A DNA stretch of 64,000 nt, taken from NCBI GenBank assembly GCA_031213475.1, contig JARUPZ010000008.1, forward strand, positions 12,581,938 through 12,645,937, given 5' to 3'. Source of the DNA: Nereocystis luetkeana (Eukaryota; Sar; Phaeophyceae; Laminariales; Laminariaceae). A program made the position numbers and the translations under genes. Positions 23,935 through 36,200 of this stretch are shown in pieces (within the stretch, counting starts at the first letter, position 1; each line of letters starts with the position of its first letter). The notes beneath the pieces were generated by a model. That model did no database searches. It worked only from the letters and a program-made list of their open reading frames with translations, and was not told the DNA's origin.

Positions 23935-26161
23935 TCAGTATATATTCCCGTAGCTCATGGCCTCCAAGAAATGCGCCTCAAGCATAGCATCGTGCCCGAA
24001 ATGCGCGTCTAACATGGCATCATCTTCGTCGTCCGTATCCCCCGCAGGAAAATCCATGTACGGATAGATCCCATCCATCAGCATAAAAATTACCGCGGCG
24101 GCCTCCTCCTCCAGGTTCGGGAGACAACCGATATGGCACCCCTCCGGCAGTCGCCCAAGGTCCATATCAAGGGCAGTAATGCTCCTCAGGCTCTTGGGCC
24201 ACACTACGCTCACCAGGCTGTGCTGGAAAGACCTGCCGAGCTCCACCACCCGCAGTCCCCGGGGCCAAACAATGCCTTCCAGGGGCTGGTCAAAACCGTC
24301 TCCGAACTTGAGCACCTCCAAGTCTCGGGGTAAGGGGGTGCACGCGATCGGCTGGTTGAACAAAGGCCCTTGGAACTGCAACTCCCGGAGAGTGGCCGGC
24401 CAAGCGACGTCGTGGAGGGGCCTGTATCAAGTAACCACAAACACACATGTAGCAGCAGCGTCAGCAACGAAAGCACCGTTGGGAGAAGCACCGTTGGGCA
24501 CCGCTTTCTTGTCGTTGTCACCATTTGGCAAATTGCATACTAGCCGGGGGCGTATCTACCAATCTATGATATATTATCTATCTGTTTATATCTTGTACAA
24601 AGGAGTGCGTGGAAGTCAACGAAATTTCAATTTTTCAATTCCCGACAAGACATTGTTCGCGCTCTAAATGCAAGCGCAAATACAAACAACTGCCGCAAGA
24701 TTCGCAGGCACGACAGCTAGCGGCAGGAACACAAGAATCGTATAGTTGGCTTCATGACGTCATCAACGGGAGCGCCAACACATAGGCGATCCCGTCAACG
24801 CACTGACGGGACTGTCAACATACTGAGGGGCTGCCAACACAATGACGGGACTGTCGGCATATTGACGGGACTGCCAACACACCGGTGAGACTGCCAACAC
24901 ACTGGCGGGACTGTCGACACATTGACGGGACTGCCAACACACCGGCGGGACTGCCAACTGCCAACAAAAATATAAGTGGAGGGCGTCCCTCACGGTCATG
25001 GGATAATATCCGAAATCCAGGTTTGCGAGCTGACCCTGGATAGTTGATGACCGTCGATGGCCGAGGTTTCGCTTGAATGAGCAGCGGTGGTTGCGCCTTT
25101 TGCTTCGCTTCCCTTTCAGCTTTGGATTTCGACCTTTGCAGTTCAGCCATACGGTAATACCCTGTTACCTGGTACCACTCTGTCGGTACATGTAAGGTTC
25201 GTGTGGTTATTAATACGAATGCCCAAACAGTCCTTCAATTTCCGAACAGGGCGGTGTAATTTACTACCACGGACAACTTTTCTCGCACAATTCACTGTAG
25301 TGTCAACGTCGAGAGAGAGGGGGAGGGAGCAGTCGCGCAGGACCAACCCCCCCCTCGAAACAACGCCGAATCAAACTATATAGTAGTGCGGAACTATCAC
25401 GTATTCGCAGGCGTGGCGTCGCCGCACGACTTTGTCTGTTATCTCTCTCACTTGTTGAAGCACGAGCCAAAGCTCAACGCCCTCAGTCGCAGAGGCCACC
25501 GCACCCGCGCGATCGGCTGGTTGAACTTGTGCCCAAACACGATGCGCTCCATCCCAGCGGGCAGCGCTATCTCCTCGACTGGATGGTCGAAATCAGTCGA
25601 CAGCTCCAGCACGCGAAGGCTGGCGGGCCACCTCGCCCGCTCGATGGGCTTGTTGAAGCCCCCGTACAGGCTCACCTCCACAAGGGTCTCTGGCCACGCC
25701 ACGTGCTCAACGGCGTGGTCGAGATCGAAAAAAACAACTTTCTCCACCCCTCGCGGCCACAGCAGGTCGCCCACGCTCCGAACCCGCTTCACAAGTAACT
25801 GCTTCACCAGCCTCCGCTCGATCAGCCTGCTCTCCGCCCGCCCCCCCGCCCCCTCCCCCGCCTGCGCTCCTGTCGGTTTCGCGAGCGCCCCCAGCTCCCC
25901 CTTGCCCTTGCCCTTGCCCGCGTTGACTCCATTCGCGTTAACGCCACCCGCGAGAGCCCCACCCACGGTGCCGCCCGCCGCGTTACCCTTGCCGTGCTTC
26001 CGCAAGAACTGGCGCGCGAGCTGCGGAGGCATGCCGACACCATAGACGGAGACGGCCCAGGGGGCCCCCTCGCGACAGGCGTTGCTCAGCTCCAAGCACG
26101 TGCGCTCCAGGGCCGTGACTCCGGCGAGCCCGGACACCGCGGTCAGGCCTAGTGCCGACAT
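23935..26161 (-). CDS. FNIP-like repeat protein, 2 exons
   Basis: Exon 1 is 26161-25452 and exon 2 is 24421-23935. The donor is GTGAGA and the acceptor TACAG, and the phase-2 junction rebuilds FNKPLHDVAWP across the intron. From the ATG at 26161 the product is 398 residues. The open frame continues 180 bases further upstream without another ATG, so an upstream exon is possible. After a Gly/Ala/Lys-rich linker there are about nine tandem repeats of 22-24 residues of the form F(N/D)xPIxxVxWPxxLxxLxFG, for example FNKPIERARWPASL and FNQPIARVRWPLRL. The C-terminus is acidic with two AMLEAHF-like motifs (DAMLDAHFGHDAMLEAHF). Such leucine-rich solenoid repeats usually bind other proteins. The substrate is unknown. 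No signal peptide or membrane segment is visible. Confidence 0.8.
24768..24962. repeat. GACGGGACTGCCAACACA minisatellite
   Basis: About ten imperfect units of 19-20 bp (gacgggactgtcgacacatt, ggcgggactgccaacacacc). It lies entirely inside the intron of the FNIP-like gene. Confidence 0.9.
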
Positions 26162-26712
26162 GCAGGCGGCCGTAGCCGGCGGGAGTTCCGTCAAGGGGCG
26201 GCGGCGGATACACGCTTTGATTGGCCTCGGGGGCAGGGAAGGACGGCTGTCATGCCGGGCGCTTTGGCTCCGTCTTGACCCCCGGTTGCCTCTACCGGGA
26301 GGCGTTTCGCTGTTATCATAGCGCGGCGCGGGAGGCGGCAAGAAACAGGGGACACCGAGGGTGGCAGAAGGGGGTTGAGTCGGTGCAGAAAAACGTCGCC
26401 ATACCTATCGAAGTGCTGTACATATAATATAGACGTGTATGCTGTACGTTAGGCTGCCAATAATGTGCGCATACACGTTTGACATTTGGAGTTCAAAACG
26501 CCGAGAAAATCTACCGGAACACCCGGTGGGTTGGATGACGCCAAAAATTCGTACACCCGTGACGCAAATATAATCATGCACACCCCGAATGCCTCCCAAG
26601 GTGTAATCAGTACTAGAATATTATATACTATATTCAGGACTAGGGGAGCTTCAGGGATAGGGCTATGGACAGGGTTGGCTATAGGGTTATAAATGTATAC
26701 CCTGGAATATAT

Positions 26713-27785
26713 TATGTACAAGGCGCTTCGCGTTGCGCGCGGTTCCGCCAGCTACGCTCGCTAATGAGGGAGAATGGAACGGAACAGACGGTAAAAAAAG
26801 TTAGGCGCAAACATGCGACTTGCAAATGCCAAGAGCTCTAAGCCCCATGGAGGAAACCAGCCCGGACATCGCATGCATGCACGCATGATACATGCATACT
26901 TATTTTGATGTGTACGAACGAGATACGCGCACGGTACAGCACCGCGAAAAAAAAAAGATCAAAAGAAACGAAAACGAAATTTTGAAATAAAAAACAATTC
27001 CCGCCCTCTCTTATTAGAGTACTTCCGGCCCGATTAGAACACCTTGCGCCGGTAAAAAAAAAACGAACAGCACAGCTCTCAGCCTCGTACGCTGCCCACC
27101 CCTCTCGCGACCACCCCGCCACCGATTCGGTCCGGGTACAGCTTCCCTCCCTCTCTGCCACAGTGAGCCCCGTCGCCCGCCTCGCGTGAAGCCCGGTGCT
27201 CACCGTGGCACTCGGTCGCCAGCTGCTCAACAATGCCGGTCTTTAGACTGCGGAGCTCTCTCTTTGTAATTCAGCTTGCTCGCAAAAATAAGCCCCGCTT
27301 GAATATTCTTCTGGATACCGAAACGACCCTCGTAGAAACATAAAATATTCAACCAAACATCAGGAGGCCAGACAGTGCCCATTCATGCTTCCCTCATGTT
27401 CCGATGGACACGCGACACCTAGCCACCAAAAAACGTTGACCGCGCTCCTTGCACCCCCCCCTCTACCCGCCAGCACCCGCTGACACACGCGACGGCGCCG
27501 GGCTCTCCCGCGGTGCCGTGCTCGGAGTACACACACGCACACGAAACGAAAGAAGAAAAAAGGAAGAAAGCACCGAGAGTGCCAAGAGAAATGGAGAAAA
27601 AAAGAACCGCTGGAGAGGTCCGGCAAGTAATGAAGGGAAGCGGTTTCGAAGTGGGAGCTCTGAGAGGCCAGGGATGTACCAACCGAGCACGGGAGTGAGA
27701 TCTGAGTAAGTAGCTCTATGCAAGTATATTACCTCCCCCGCCCTTCCCCCGAAAAAAAACGCCGACACCAAAACAGCATATGCCA
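26713..27785 (-). repeat. 1.1 kb dispersed repeat, copy A
   Basis: Much of this stretch is homologous to 57190-58340 on the opposite strand. Shared blocks include 'gtgctcggttggtacatccctggcctctc' (partial), 'gccggacctttccagcgg'-like sequence and a conserved frame with GLHARRA..GLT and WSREG.AAYEAE. One end is 'gcgcttcgcg' next to 'aaggcgcttcg', a short palindrome. The boundaries are approximate. It may be a non-autonomous transposon or a solo LTR; I saw no transposase or reverse transcriptase. Confidence 0.65.
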
Positions 27786-27871
27786 TGAGCAGCGTGCAGG
27801 GGTATGTTTGTAAACCCAATGTGGTACCCGTTGCGATAGCTAGATGTAACAGAAGACCCAAAAAAATCAAG

Positions 27872-28240
27872 GCTTTTCGCGGGTCAGGGGGGTTTCAAAA
27901 TTTCGCGGGTCGGGTCGGGTCGGGTCAATTTTTTTCAAAATCTCGCGGGTCGGGTCGGGTCAAAGGGTTTCGAAATCTCACGGGTCGGGTCGGGTCAAGA
28001 GGTTTTGAAATCTCGCGGGTCGGGTCGGGGTCGGGTCCGGGAGGTGTTCAAAATGTCACGGGTCGGGTCGGGCCATGACCCGTGAGATACGGGTCATTCG
28101 CGGGTCAGGTCATCATGACCCGCGATTTTTTCCCAGCTGACCCGCACGTCCGACCCGCGGGTCTGGCCCACGGATCAGTATTTTTGCTAACGTGTGCAGC
28201 TACCTGCCGGAACGCCGCCTTTGTTACCCGCGGGTCTGGC
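27872..28240. repeat. GGGTC element, copy 2
   Basis: Four or more blocks of cgggtcgggtcgggtca alternate with 'aaatctcgcggg' spacers, then gacccg runs on the other side (28105-28230). The strand with GGGTC runs is G-rich enough to form G-quadruplexes. Confidence 0.8.
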
Positions 28241-28875
28241 CCGCGGTTCCGGCAATGTACAACAAAAAATACTCGCCGTTTCCTGCCCAAAGGCTTCTCT
28301 CGTGCCGATACGTAGACCTCCAAGAGCATATCATAGCGTGTAGAATAATCACACGTGAATCTCGGGTCGGATCAAGCCGTACAGTAGTATACTATTGTGT
28401 TCATGTTCACGTCCATCCATTTCCACAAAAAAAAACGGCCACACTCTCATCCAAGGTGCAACAATGAAGACTAGACATGACAGCAGTGTAGGAAGCACGC
28501 GCTCGTCGTGGCAGCAGCAGCAGCAGCAGGCCCCGGATCCTCGCGGATCGCGGCCCCCGCTGTCAGATCCGCCGCTTCAGTGCTTGCTGCTGGAGCCTGC
28601 ACAGCTAGGTCGCTCGCCGGAGCGCCAGCAGGAGCCATCGGGTAAGAGCTATAGGGTCGACCCAGGGGCCGGGAGGTATCCGCCCGGCAGAGTGCGGGTG
28701 TGTGGCTTTCTCCATGTTATCATCTTTCTGATCATCACGGTCTTTTTTGAAGCGCACACCACACAATGCTCCAAAAAAATACAAAAATGAAAAAACCAAA
28801 CACAAACGTACGACATTTTCGGAAAAGTACAAGGGACCGAGGACCATCCAACCGACCAACGTTCATATATTTAGA

Positions 28876-29225
28876 CCCGTGAGCTTTCGTCGTTGACCCG
28901 TGATATATGTCATAGGTTCAGTTGACCCGACCCGCATGAAACCCGTGTCTCACGGGTCAATCGGAACGTGGCGGGTCGGGTCGGGTCGGGTCAGGAAGTG
29001 TTAAAAACCTCGCGGGTCAGGTCAGGTCGGGTCAAAGGGTTTTGAAATCTCACGGGTCGGGTCGGGTCAAGAGGTTTTTAAATCTCGCGGGTCGGGTCGG
29101 GTCGGGTCAAGAGGATTTCAAAATCTCGCGGGTCGGGTCGGGTCAGGCCAACACACCCCAAAATTTTAGCGGGTCGGGTCGGGTCAGACCCGACCCGTGA
29201 GGTTTGACCTGACCCGCGAAAAGCC
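28876..29225. repeat. GGGTC element, copy 3
   Basis: Same architecture as 27872-28240, with spacers 'gaggttttgaaatct' and 'gtgttaaaaacctcg'. GACCCG-type flanks lie on both sides. Confidence 0.8.
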
Positions 29226-29279
29226 CTGAAAAAAATGACACCAATCAACGCATAAAGCAGGGGGGCAGAAGGGGCAACT

Positions 29280-29410
29280 GCTGTGACGGTAACGACAACG
29301 GTAACGACAACGGTAACGACAACGGTCACCACGAAGGTAACCACAAAGGTAACCACTAGGGTAACCACAAAGGTAACCACTAAGGTAACCACGGAGGTAG
29401 CCCTACCGGC
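29280..29410. repeat. GGTAACGACAAC minisatellite
   Basis: About ten 12 bp units, first ggtaacgacaac and then ggtaaccacaaa. It directly follows GGGTC element copy 3. Confidence 0.9.
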
Positions 29411-29892
29411 AACGGTACTGTACATAACAGTAACGGGAACTCTACGGCAGCGGTAATGCATTAAAACGATGTGTACACTAATAATTGCCTGGTATAACGG
29501 TAAGGGCAACGGTAACCGTAAACGTAACGGTGCTAATAGGTAGCAGTAGCGATAACGGCAGCGAAAACGGCAACAGGAACGGAGCCGCGAGGATTCAGCG
29601 CTGTCTGCGCGGCTGGAGACGAAAAACCCACGTCGATGTTAGTTCTTTCGGCAATTTTCAATCCTTACTAGATGCCGGTAGGCCTTACAATACAGACATG
29701 TACTGCTGTGCTCGTTTCGCAGGTGGTCCATGCATTGGACAACTCTCCACGCCCCCCCGCGTGTAATACGACAACGAGGATGTCATGCCAGATAAATAAT
29801 ACCACCGTGATACCTATGATCTTTGGTTAACAATGCAGGTGCGCGTGATACGCGCGTTGAGTAATACCCGGTGCCTGGTACGTACGTAATAA

Positions 29893-30062
29893 AAAGGATC
29901 GTCACGGGTCATGACCCGACCCGCGGGTTGGGTCAGGAACCTTTCGAAACCTCACGGGTCGGGTCGGGTCGGGAGGTTTTCAAAGTCTCACAGATCGGGT
30001 CGGGCCACCCATACTCGACCCGACCCGACTTGACCCGCGAGGTGTTAACGGATCCGCGAGCC
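29893..30062. repeat. GGGTC element, copy 4
   Basis: It opens with 'cgggtcatgacccgacccgcgggt', itself a short palindrome, and closes with 'cgacccgacccgacttgacccg'. Confidence 0.75.
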
Positions 30063-30531
30063 GGGCAAAAAACAAACAGACGCATCCACGCGTTTCAAGC
30101 TTCAAGTCAACTAACCCACACGAGCACACCTGTAAACACGCAAAAGCGATGCACTCGGCACTGCTGGGGCGCTGTGCACTGGCATTGCCGGTAAATGTGT
30201 CGTATGATACGTACCAGGTACGATACGGACATACCCTGGTACGCTCGTAATATACACCAGGATATATATCTGCGTCTATGTATGTACGACATTATGACGT
30301 TAATACTCGCACAGGAGAGGTTTACAGCAGTTGCATTTATAGCAGTATTAATAAACGAATACAACGACAAGAACACAATCCAGTAAAACCTCCAACGACA
30401 CTAACGATGGCAACGGCAGTTATGAACAACGACAGCAGCAACAAAGAAAGCAACAGCAACAACACAGGCACAGCGACAACACAGCCTTATTACAAAGCCA
30501 AAGCATGCCACACGCAGAACTTTCCAACCCT

Positions 30532-30856
30532 CTACCACCAGGTATACCTCAGTATACATATAGAAACCCACCTGCTGCTGAACCCGAGCTCCCTCCAAGC
30601 GGCCGCCGCCATCGGCAGCTCTCTCCTCCTGCCACTCGCAACAAAATTAGGGTTGAGATCATCGGTATCACTACCACCAACCGGGTACGAGTACCCAGAG
30701 AGCCAGCAGCGAGCAGGTCGATCCTCCCTTCCCCTATCCGGGCCGCCGCCACCGGCGGCACCATTGTCGCCCCCCCAACGCTCGCCGAATGCCCTAACCC
30801 CCCCCCACGCATCCTCTTCATGCACAGCCGCGCCACGCCCACACTGCTGCCGCCGC

Positions 30857-30895
<39 letters not shown>

Positions 30896-31199
30896 GGTAT
30901 CCCGTGGTATTGGAGTTGTTGGTGGTGGCGGCAGTGATGGTGGTAGTGCTGCTGCGGTACGAGCTGGTGGCGGTGGTGATGGTAGTGGTGGTGCTGTTGT
31001 TGTTGTTGCGCGTGGGGGGGAGGGGGGGGTGCCCAGCAGGATCCGCCCGACGCCCTTTCGTCTCTCCTTGGACTAGTCGTGGAAGTGGGAGGAGTAGGGG
31101 TAGTGAGGGAAGGGGCAGGGGTTGGGGTAGTAGTTGTGGCAACAACTGCCAGCTGCTGCCGGTGCTGCTGCCAACCTTGCCCTGCGGGCGATGCCACTG

Positions 31200-31241
<42 letters not shown>

Positions 31242-31269
31242 GTCCTGCTCCTGCTGCTGCCGCCGCCGC

Positions 31270-31307
<38 letters not shown>

Positions 31308-31435
31308 ATGCTGATGCTGCTGCTGCTGCTGATGATGTTGCTGAAGCGCGGGGTGGGGCTACCGCCGCCGCCGCTGCCGCCGCCACCGCTGCCGCCGGTC
31401 CGGCCACCCCAAGGGAGGCGAAGACCTGCTGCTGT

Positions 31436-31467
<32 letters not shown>

Positions 31468-32124
31468 GCGCGACGAGAGGGTCGGCGTGGGTGGAGACGG
31501 CGAGGGGTAAAGGTGGGATGAGTCGGGCATGTGCCGGTATGGGGGGGGGGGGTGCTCGCCGGGGTGGCTGCTTCCGGCGGCTTCGTAGAAGCCAACAAGG
31601 GTCGCCTGAGGGAAGGGGTGCGGTACCCAGTTCCAGGCAGCGGGCATTTGTTGCCCATGGAGGCCAAGCGGGATCTGGGAGGGGTGCTGATGATGCTGGT
31701 GTTGATACGGGTGCTGGCGTTGATGTGGTTGCAGCCGCGAAGCTCCGTTCATAGGCTGGGACATCGAACCGCCGTGCCTAGCCCTGCGGCTGCTGCTGCT
31801 GCTGCTGCTGCGCCCAGACTGCTGGTCAACCCCGTGCGGGGCATGGGCATACTGCTGTTGCTGCTGTTGTAGGAGAGTCTGCTGAGACGGGCCATAGGGG
31901 AGAGAGGGTAGTGAAAACAGTTGATGCTGTTGAAGCTGCTGCTGCTGCCGCAGAAGCTGCTGCGGCGGCAGCGGCATCGGGGTTAGTGGCGGCGGAAGGA
32001 TCCAAGACGGACGAGGCTCCAAGTGCTGACTCCCCCATTGCTGATACGGCCACTGCTGGCTTTGTCCTTGATGTTGTCGCCTTTCCTGCTGCCCGTGTAC
32101 AGGGTGTTGGTGCCTTGAGTGCAT
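30532..32124 (-). CDS. Gln/His/Ala-rich protein of unknown function
   Basis: The ATG at 32124-32122 opens a 530-codon frame. The protein is low-complexity throughout: poly-Gln runs, a poly-Ala block, His-rich stretches with Tyr, Ser runs and Pro clusters. The non-repetitive islands, such as AAWNWVPHPFPQATLVGFYEAA (first part meant), argue that the frame is used. The opposite strand also has long open frames, but these read poly-Leu, poly-Cys or poly-Ala and I treat them as shadows. The true 3' end may differ: a donor-like AG|GTGGGT near 30576 could splice on before the stop at 30532. Gln/His-rich proteins like this are often transcription or chromatin cofactors, but no domain is visible, so no function is assigned. 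Confidence 0.6.
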
Positions 32125-33207
32125 GTCTCGAGAAAAGTCGCAGCCGCCGCGAGCGAACGCGGAGGCCTCGCGGCCCGCTTTCTCCGCGTAAATTCCCCGC
32201 TAAGGCGGAAGACTGGGTTCTTCCGGTTCCGTCGGTCGCGATTCCAGGCTGCGACCGCTGAAATCGCTCCTCTCCGCCGTGCTGCTGACTGCTTACTGCT
32301 TACCTTACCTTGATAGTTTTTCAGGTTTTGTTTGGCATGGTGGTTTTTTGTGTTTATCGATGACCCCTTGCCCCTTTAGGGTAACGCCATTCAAAATGTA
32401 TGAACTCCCCAACGCAAAACATTTCCACACAAAGCGCTGACTGCTAACCGACACGCTAGGGGACGCACAGCTCTGACGAGATCACTGCGACGGGAAAACA
32501 TGCACTCAGGTGACGATGTATTTCTGTGCCGCACTAATTCGCATTGTAATTGCACAAAATGCAGGCTGGGTGCCGTGGCAGCGCAAACAGCGAGCCCCAC
32601 AAAATGACGACAAAAATGACGAAGACGACAGCAGGTTATTCGTAGACCACTCCAACAGCTCAGAGCTCAGAGGCCTCTAACTTCTGCTTTGTACTGGTGC
32701 TGCAGTTTGCGTTCCTCCAGCGGTGCATACTGATAGTGCATCAACATCTATAGTATAATAGTAGTGTGTACGTGTGTGTTCTTTCCATCAATCGACACCC
32801 AGCACTCCTCCAGTGTCCGTGCTGGTTCCTCATCTTATGGTATGTGCTGAGAGATAGATCCATACCAGGGATTGTACCAGCTCTGTGGTCACAACTACCT
32901 GTACGAGAGGGGAAAAAGACATCGCATGACAAACGTACCGTTCGGTATCCCGTATACCAGCAGAGCACCACCAAACGACTTTGCCCGGTATCTGGTCACT
33001 GGTATCGAAGCTCACGCGGCCATCGATCCTCACGCAATCGAACAGGAATTCCCCCAATCCAAGGCCTTGCACCAGGCAAGGAACAACGCGCAGGCGGGGC
33101 CTCATTTCAACCCTAGTGTTCCGCGTTTCCATTTTCTACGTGTAACTCATCACTCTCTGCCTTCCCTCTCCGCTGTCCGTTCCTGGTCCCTCGCCCGGTC
33201 ATGTCCC
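32125..33207. other. Region between the Gln-rich gene and the polyprenyl synthase gene
   Basis: The two genes are divergent, so this 1.1 kb holds both 5' ends. I see no clear core promoter. A copy of the V repeat (cgacacccagcactcctcc..ggtcacaac) lies at about 32785-32900. 33000-33200 stays open in the frame of the downstream exon 1, without good evidence that it is coding. Confidence 0.45.
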
Positions 33208-36200
33208 ATGGCAGGCCCAGTTGCAGCCGTCACCACCACTCTCGCGCGGCACGCCCGAGCGTGCCACCACTCCGCTCGCCTTGTGACGAACGTGCGAGCG
33301 AGAACCGCCAGTGCTAGGCCTGCCACGGCTGCTGCTGCAGCAAGCCAACATCAAGACGAACGCAACTCGAGGTTAGGGTATATTAGCGCTAGCGGCATCA
33401 GCGGCGGCGGCAGCAGCAGGCATAGATGGGGTGGGGTGGAAGCGGTGCCGAGTAGGGCGGCTGCTGTGGCGCGTGGTGGGGGCGCTTTGAGGGTGGGGGC
33501 GGCGGGGGTGGGGTGGGAAGGGGGGGGAGGGGTGGGAAAGGCGAGGCCGCAGGTGCGAGGATTGAGCAGCTATTTGGCGGATGCCGTGAGGGAAAACGCG
33601 GCTAATCACTGCATAGAAAGGGTCATCAACGGAAGCTTGGACGCCTCCGTGGTGGTGGTAAGTTGTTATTATCCCTTTTAGGACCGCAGTCCCGGTATGG
33701 GGAAACATTACTTCAAATTTGAGTGGTTTGTACCCAAAATGAGCCTGCAGCTTTAAAAGGGTAAATAGTATTCTATTCATATCAACAGCTGCAGCTGCTA
33801 CACACCCGTCGAACACACCATGATCTGCATGGCCTAAATATAGATCGTATAGACCAGTGTGTTGGCGTTGGGGAGTTGGGACATGTACGTATATATAGAT
33901 AATGCATACCTGGCACCAGGTGTACTACAGATCGTCACGTGGAAACGTGGACATATCGCACAGATCGCATGTTGTACCAAGATCAGATCACAGATCACAA
34001 TGTGCTTAACCCCTTTCAAGGGATAGCGACCGAAGCACTCATAGCTTTAGATTAGTGTTGTTAACCGTTAACCGTATACGCGCCACAGAGCAGCGTGAGG
34101 GCCCAGAAGTAAGGGGTAGGATCGTCTTGCGCCCGTGCCGTACGACTCTTTGCATTCAACCATTGTATCTCGGACACCATTTTCTATCATCCCCCAATCA
34201 CGCAGTGGCCGTCGCTGTAACCGTCAATTTTATCGTTAATTTTCACTTGTGATATCAATTTCGTGGGTTCTGTCTCACCGAGTGCATGCTCGCACGGTCT
34301 TTTTCTTGCATTAAAAAAATCGTTTAGCTCAAAGCGCGAGAGTGTGAGTTAGATGCATTCGATGAAAATCGACGAGCAGTGGGAATGCTACACCCTACGC
34401 ACGACAAAAAATAAAGGCACGTACCGGGGGGGAGAAGGGTAGACACCTGTGACCACGGCTTGTCCAGGAGCTCGTCGAGGGTAAAACCTCCTACGAAATA
34501 GGCTGGAAAATGAAAGTGATTAAGAAGAAGAAGAAAAAGTTCCAAGGGGGTTGATACCTTATTAATAGTACCCTTGCACATACGTGGTACCGGTGCTGTA
34601 CTGATAACACGACCACACGCGGTAGATCCCTACGTACGTACTACTACCGTGTGGAAATATGTACCGCAGATAAATCAAATCCTGTAGAGTAACCTCGTGG
34701 AAACTTGTACAGATGATGAAGACCCGTGAAAATGATATATCTGCACAGTAATGAGCTCACTGACCTGTACAATGATCTGCACACATTGATCTGAAACGAG
34801 TGCTCTTGGATTAACGCTGGACAAAATCTGTGCCACTATTTTCGTCAGCCATGTACCATCACTTCGTCATGCAGAATGCTCGTGATCCCTCTGTAGTGCC
34901 GGCCGCTCGCTTGTTGTGCCTGTCGAATCGCTTGGCACTTGGCACTGATGGGTTCCACCGGTGTAACGGTGTGCGGAGTAGTGCCGGTCGCTGCTATTGT
35001 GGGGGGGCATAGTAAATAGGACCAAGTATTGTTAGTAAATATAGCAGAATGTGTAGTTTTTTGTGTGTACCGTAGGTCCTATTTAATATGCCCCCCCCCG
35101 AAATAGAGTGCCGGTGTTGTTGGCTGGCGCATGTATACCAGCACTATAAAAGGAACCACTACTGTACTGATACGTTATGCTTTGTTGCACTATAACCACG
35201 CCTAATCATGTACCGTACCTGCTGGCACCGTAGTAAGATGGCTATTCTGTACTACACACAGACAGACCGCCACCAACCTGCTGACGAGGTACCAGTGTAC
35301 CGTGCGCCTTATCCCTATCCCCTCTACCGTATTCCCTGTGTACCAAAATCCCTCGACGTTTTCCCTGTTCCATGGCGTAGCACCTGTACGTGAGGCATTT
35401 CTGTGTTGTTTTCTTTGCCGGAAAAAACTTCAACCGACAGAGCTCTTTGTGTGTAGGCCGGAAAATTCATCCAGGTAGCACCAATCAAACACTGGTTTGT
35501 GGGGATTTTTTCTGGGACAAAGGTCGGTGATTGCCGGGGGCGGCCGCTACGATCGCGCCGCTTGCCGAGACGTGCCGCGAGGTTGCGCGTGCGAAACAGC
35601 GAGAGACCGTTGCTGCAGCTCGGACACTCAGGTAATCGCCGCCGCAGGAGACGACCCAACACCCTCCTGGTGTGGCGGTGTATCCCCCCTGTAGTATGTG
35701 CCTGGCTGTGTTTCTGAGAGCCTGCGCGCTGTCCCTGGGAGAGGGTCGAAAGTCAGGGCCGACGCAAGCTGCCGTGCCCCTACACGTACCATCATCTATC
35801 TGCCCACAGCCCAGACGCACAGGTTTTGAGTTCGTAGGTGAAGCCAGATCACAGCAACACAACACCAGCACCAGACTACAATACCTGCGGTAGAAGCTTC
35901 GTCTCGTAGATTCGAGCCCTGGCGCTTACCTGCAGCAGGGAGCAAACCCCGCACTTGCACTAGGCAGCACGTGATTTCCTTCAGATAGCACACACACGAA
36001 AAATCCGCCCTGTCCGGAAATGTAAGGTGTTTTTGATGGTCATAACAATGCCCGAACAGTCCTTTCTTCGTGCATGTGCTGCTGCTGCTACTGTTGTGCG
36101 CTCGCTGTGTGTCTGCTGCTTGCTCGTCTCGACGTTGCCCGTGTGGGTGTCGGTGCGGGCGGCGCTGTCGGCAATGTCGGGTCTTTCTTGGCGGGTGTTA

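Noticed and set aside
27872..30062. Internal telomeric repeats
   Set aside because: The unit is GGGTC, not TTAGGG or TTTAGGG, and it is part of a foldback element with spacers.
31079..31754. Plus-strand frames rich in Cys, Ala and Leu
   Set aside because: They are the opposite strand of CAG/GCC repeats in the Gln-rich gene; the minus strand has the longer frame, an ATG and non-repetitive islands.
35530..35632. Extra exon of the polyprenyl synthase (frame with [17 protein letters not shown] then GTAATC)
   Set aside because: The frame looks protein-like, but its phase does not fit between exons 1 and 2 and no good acceptor is seen.
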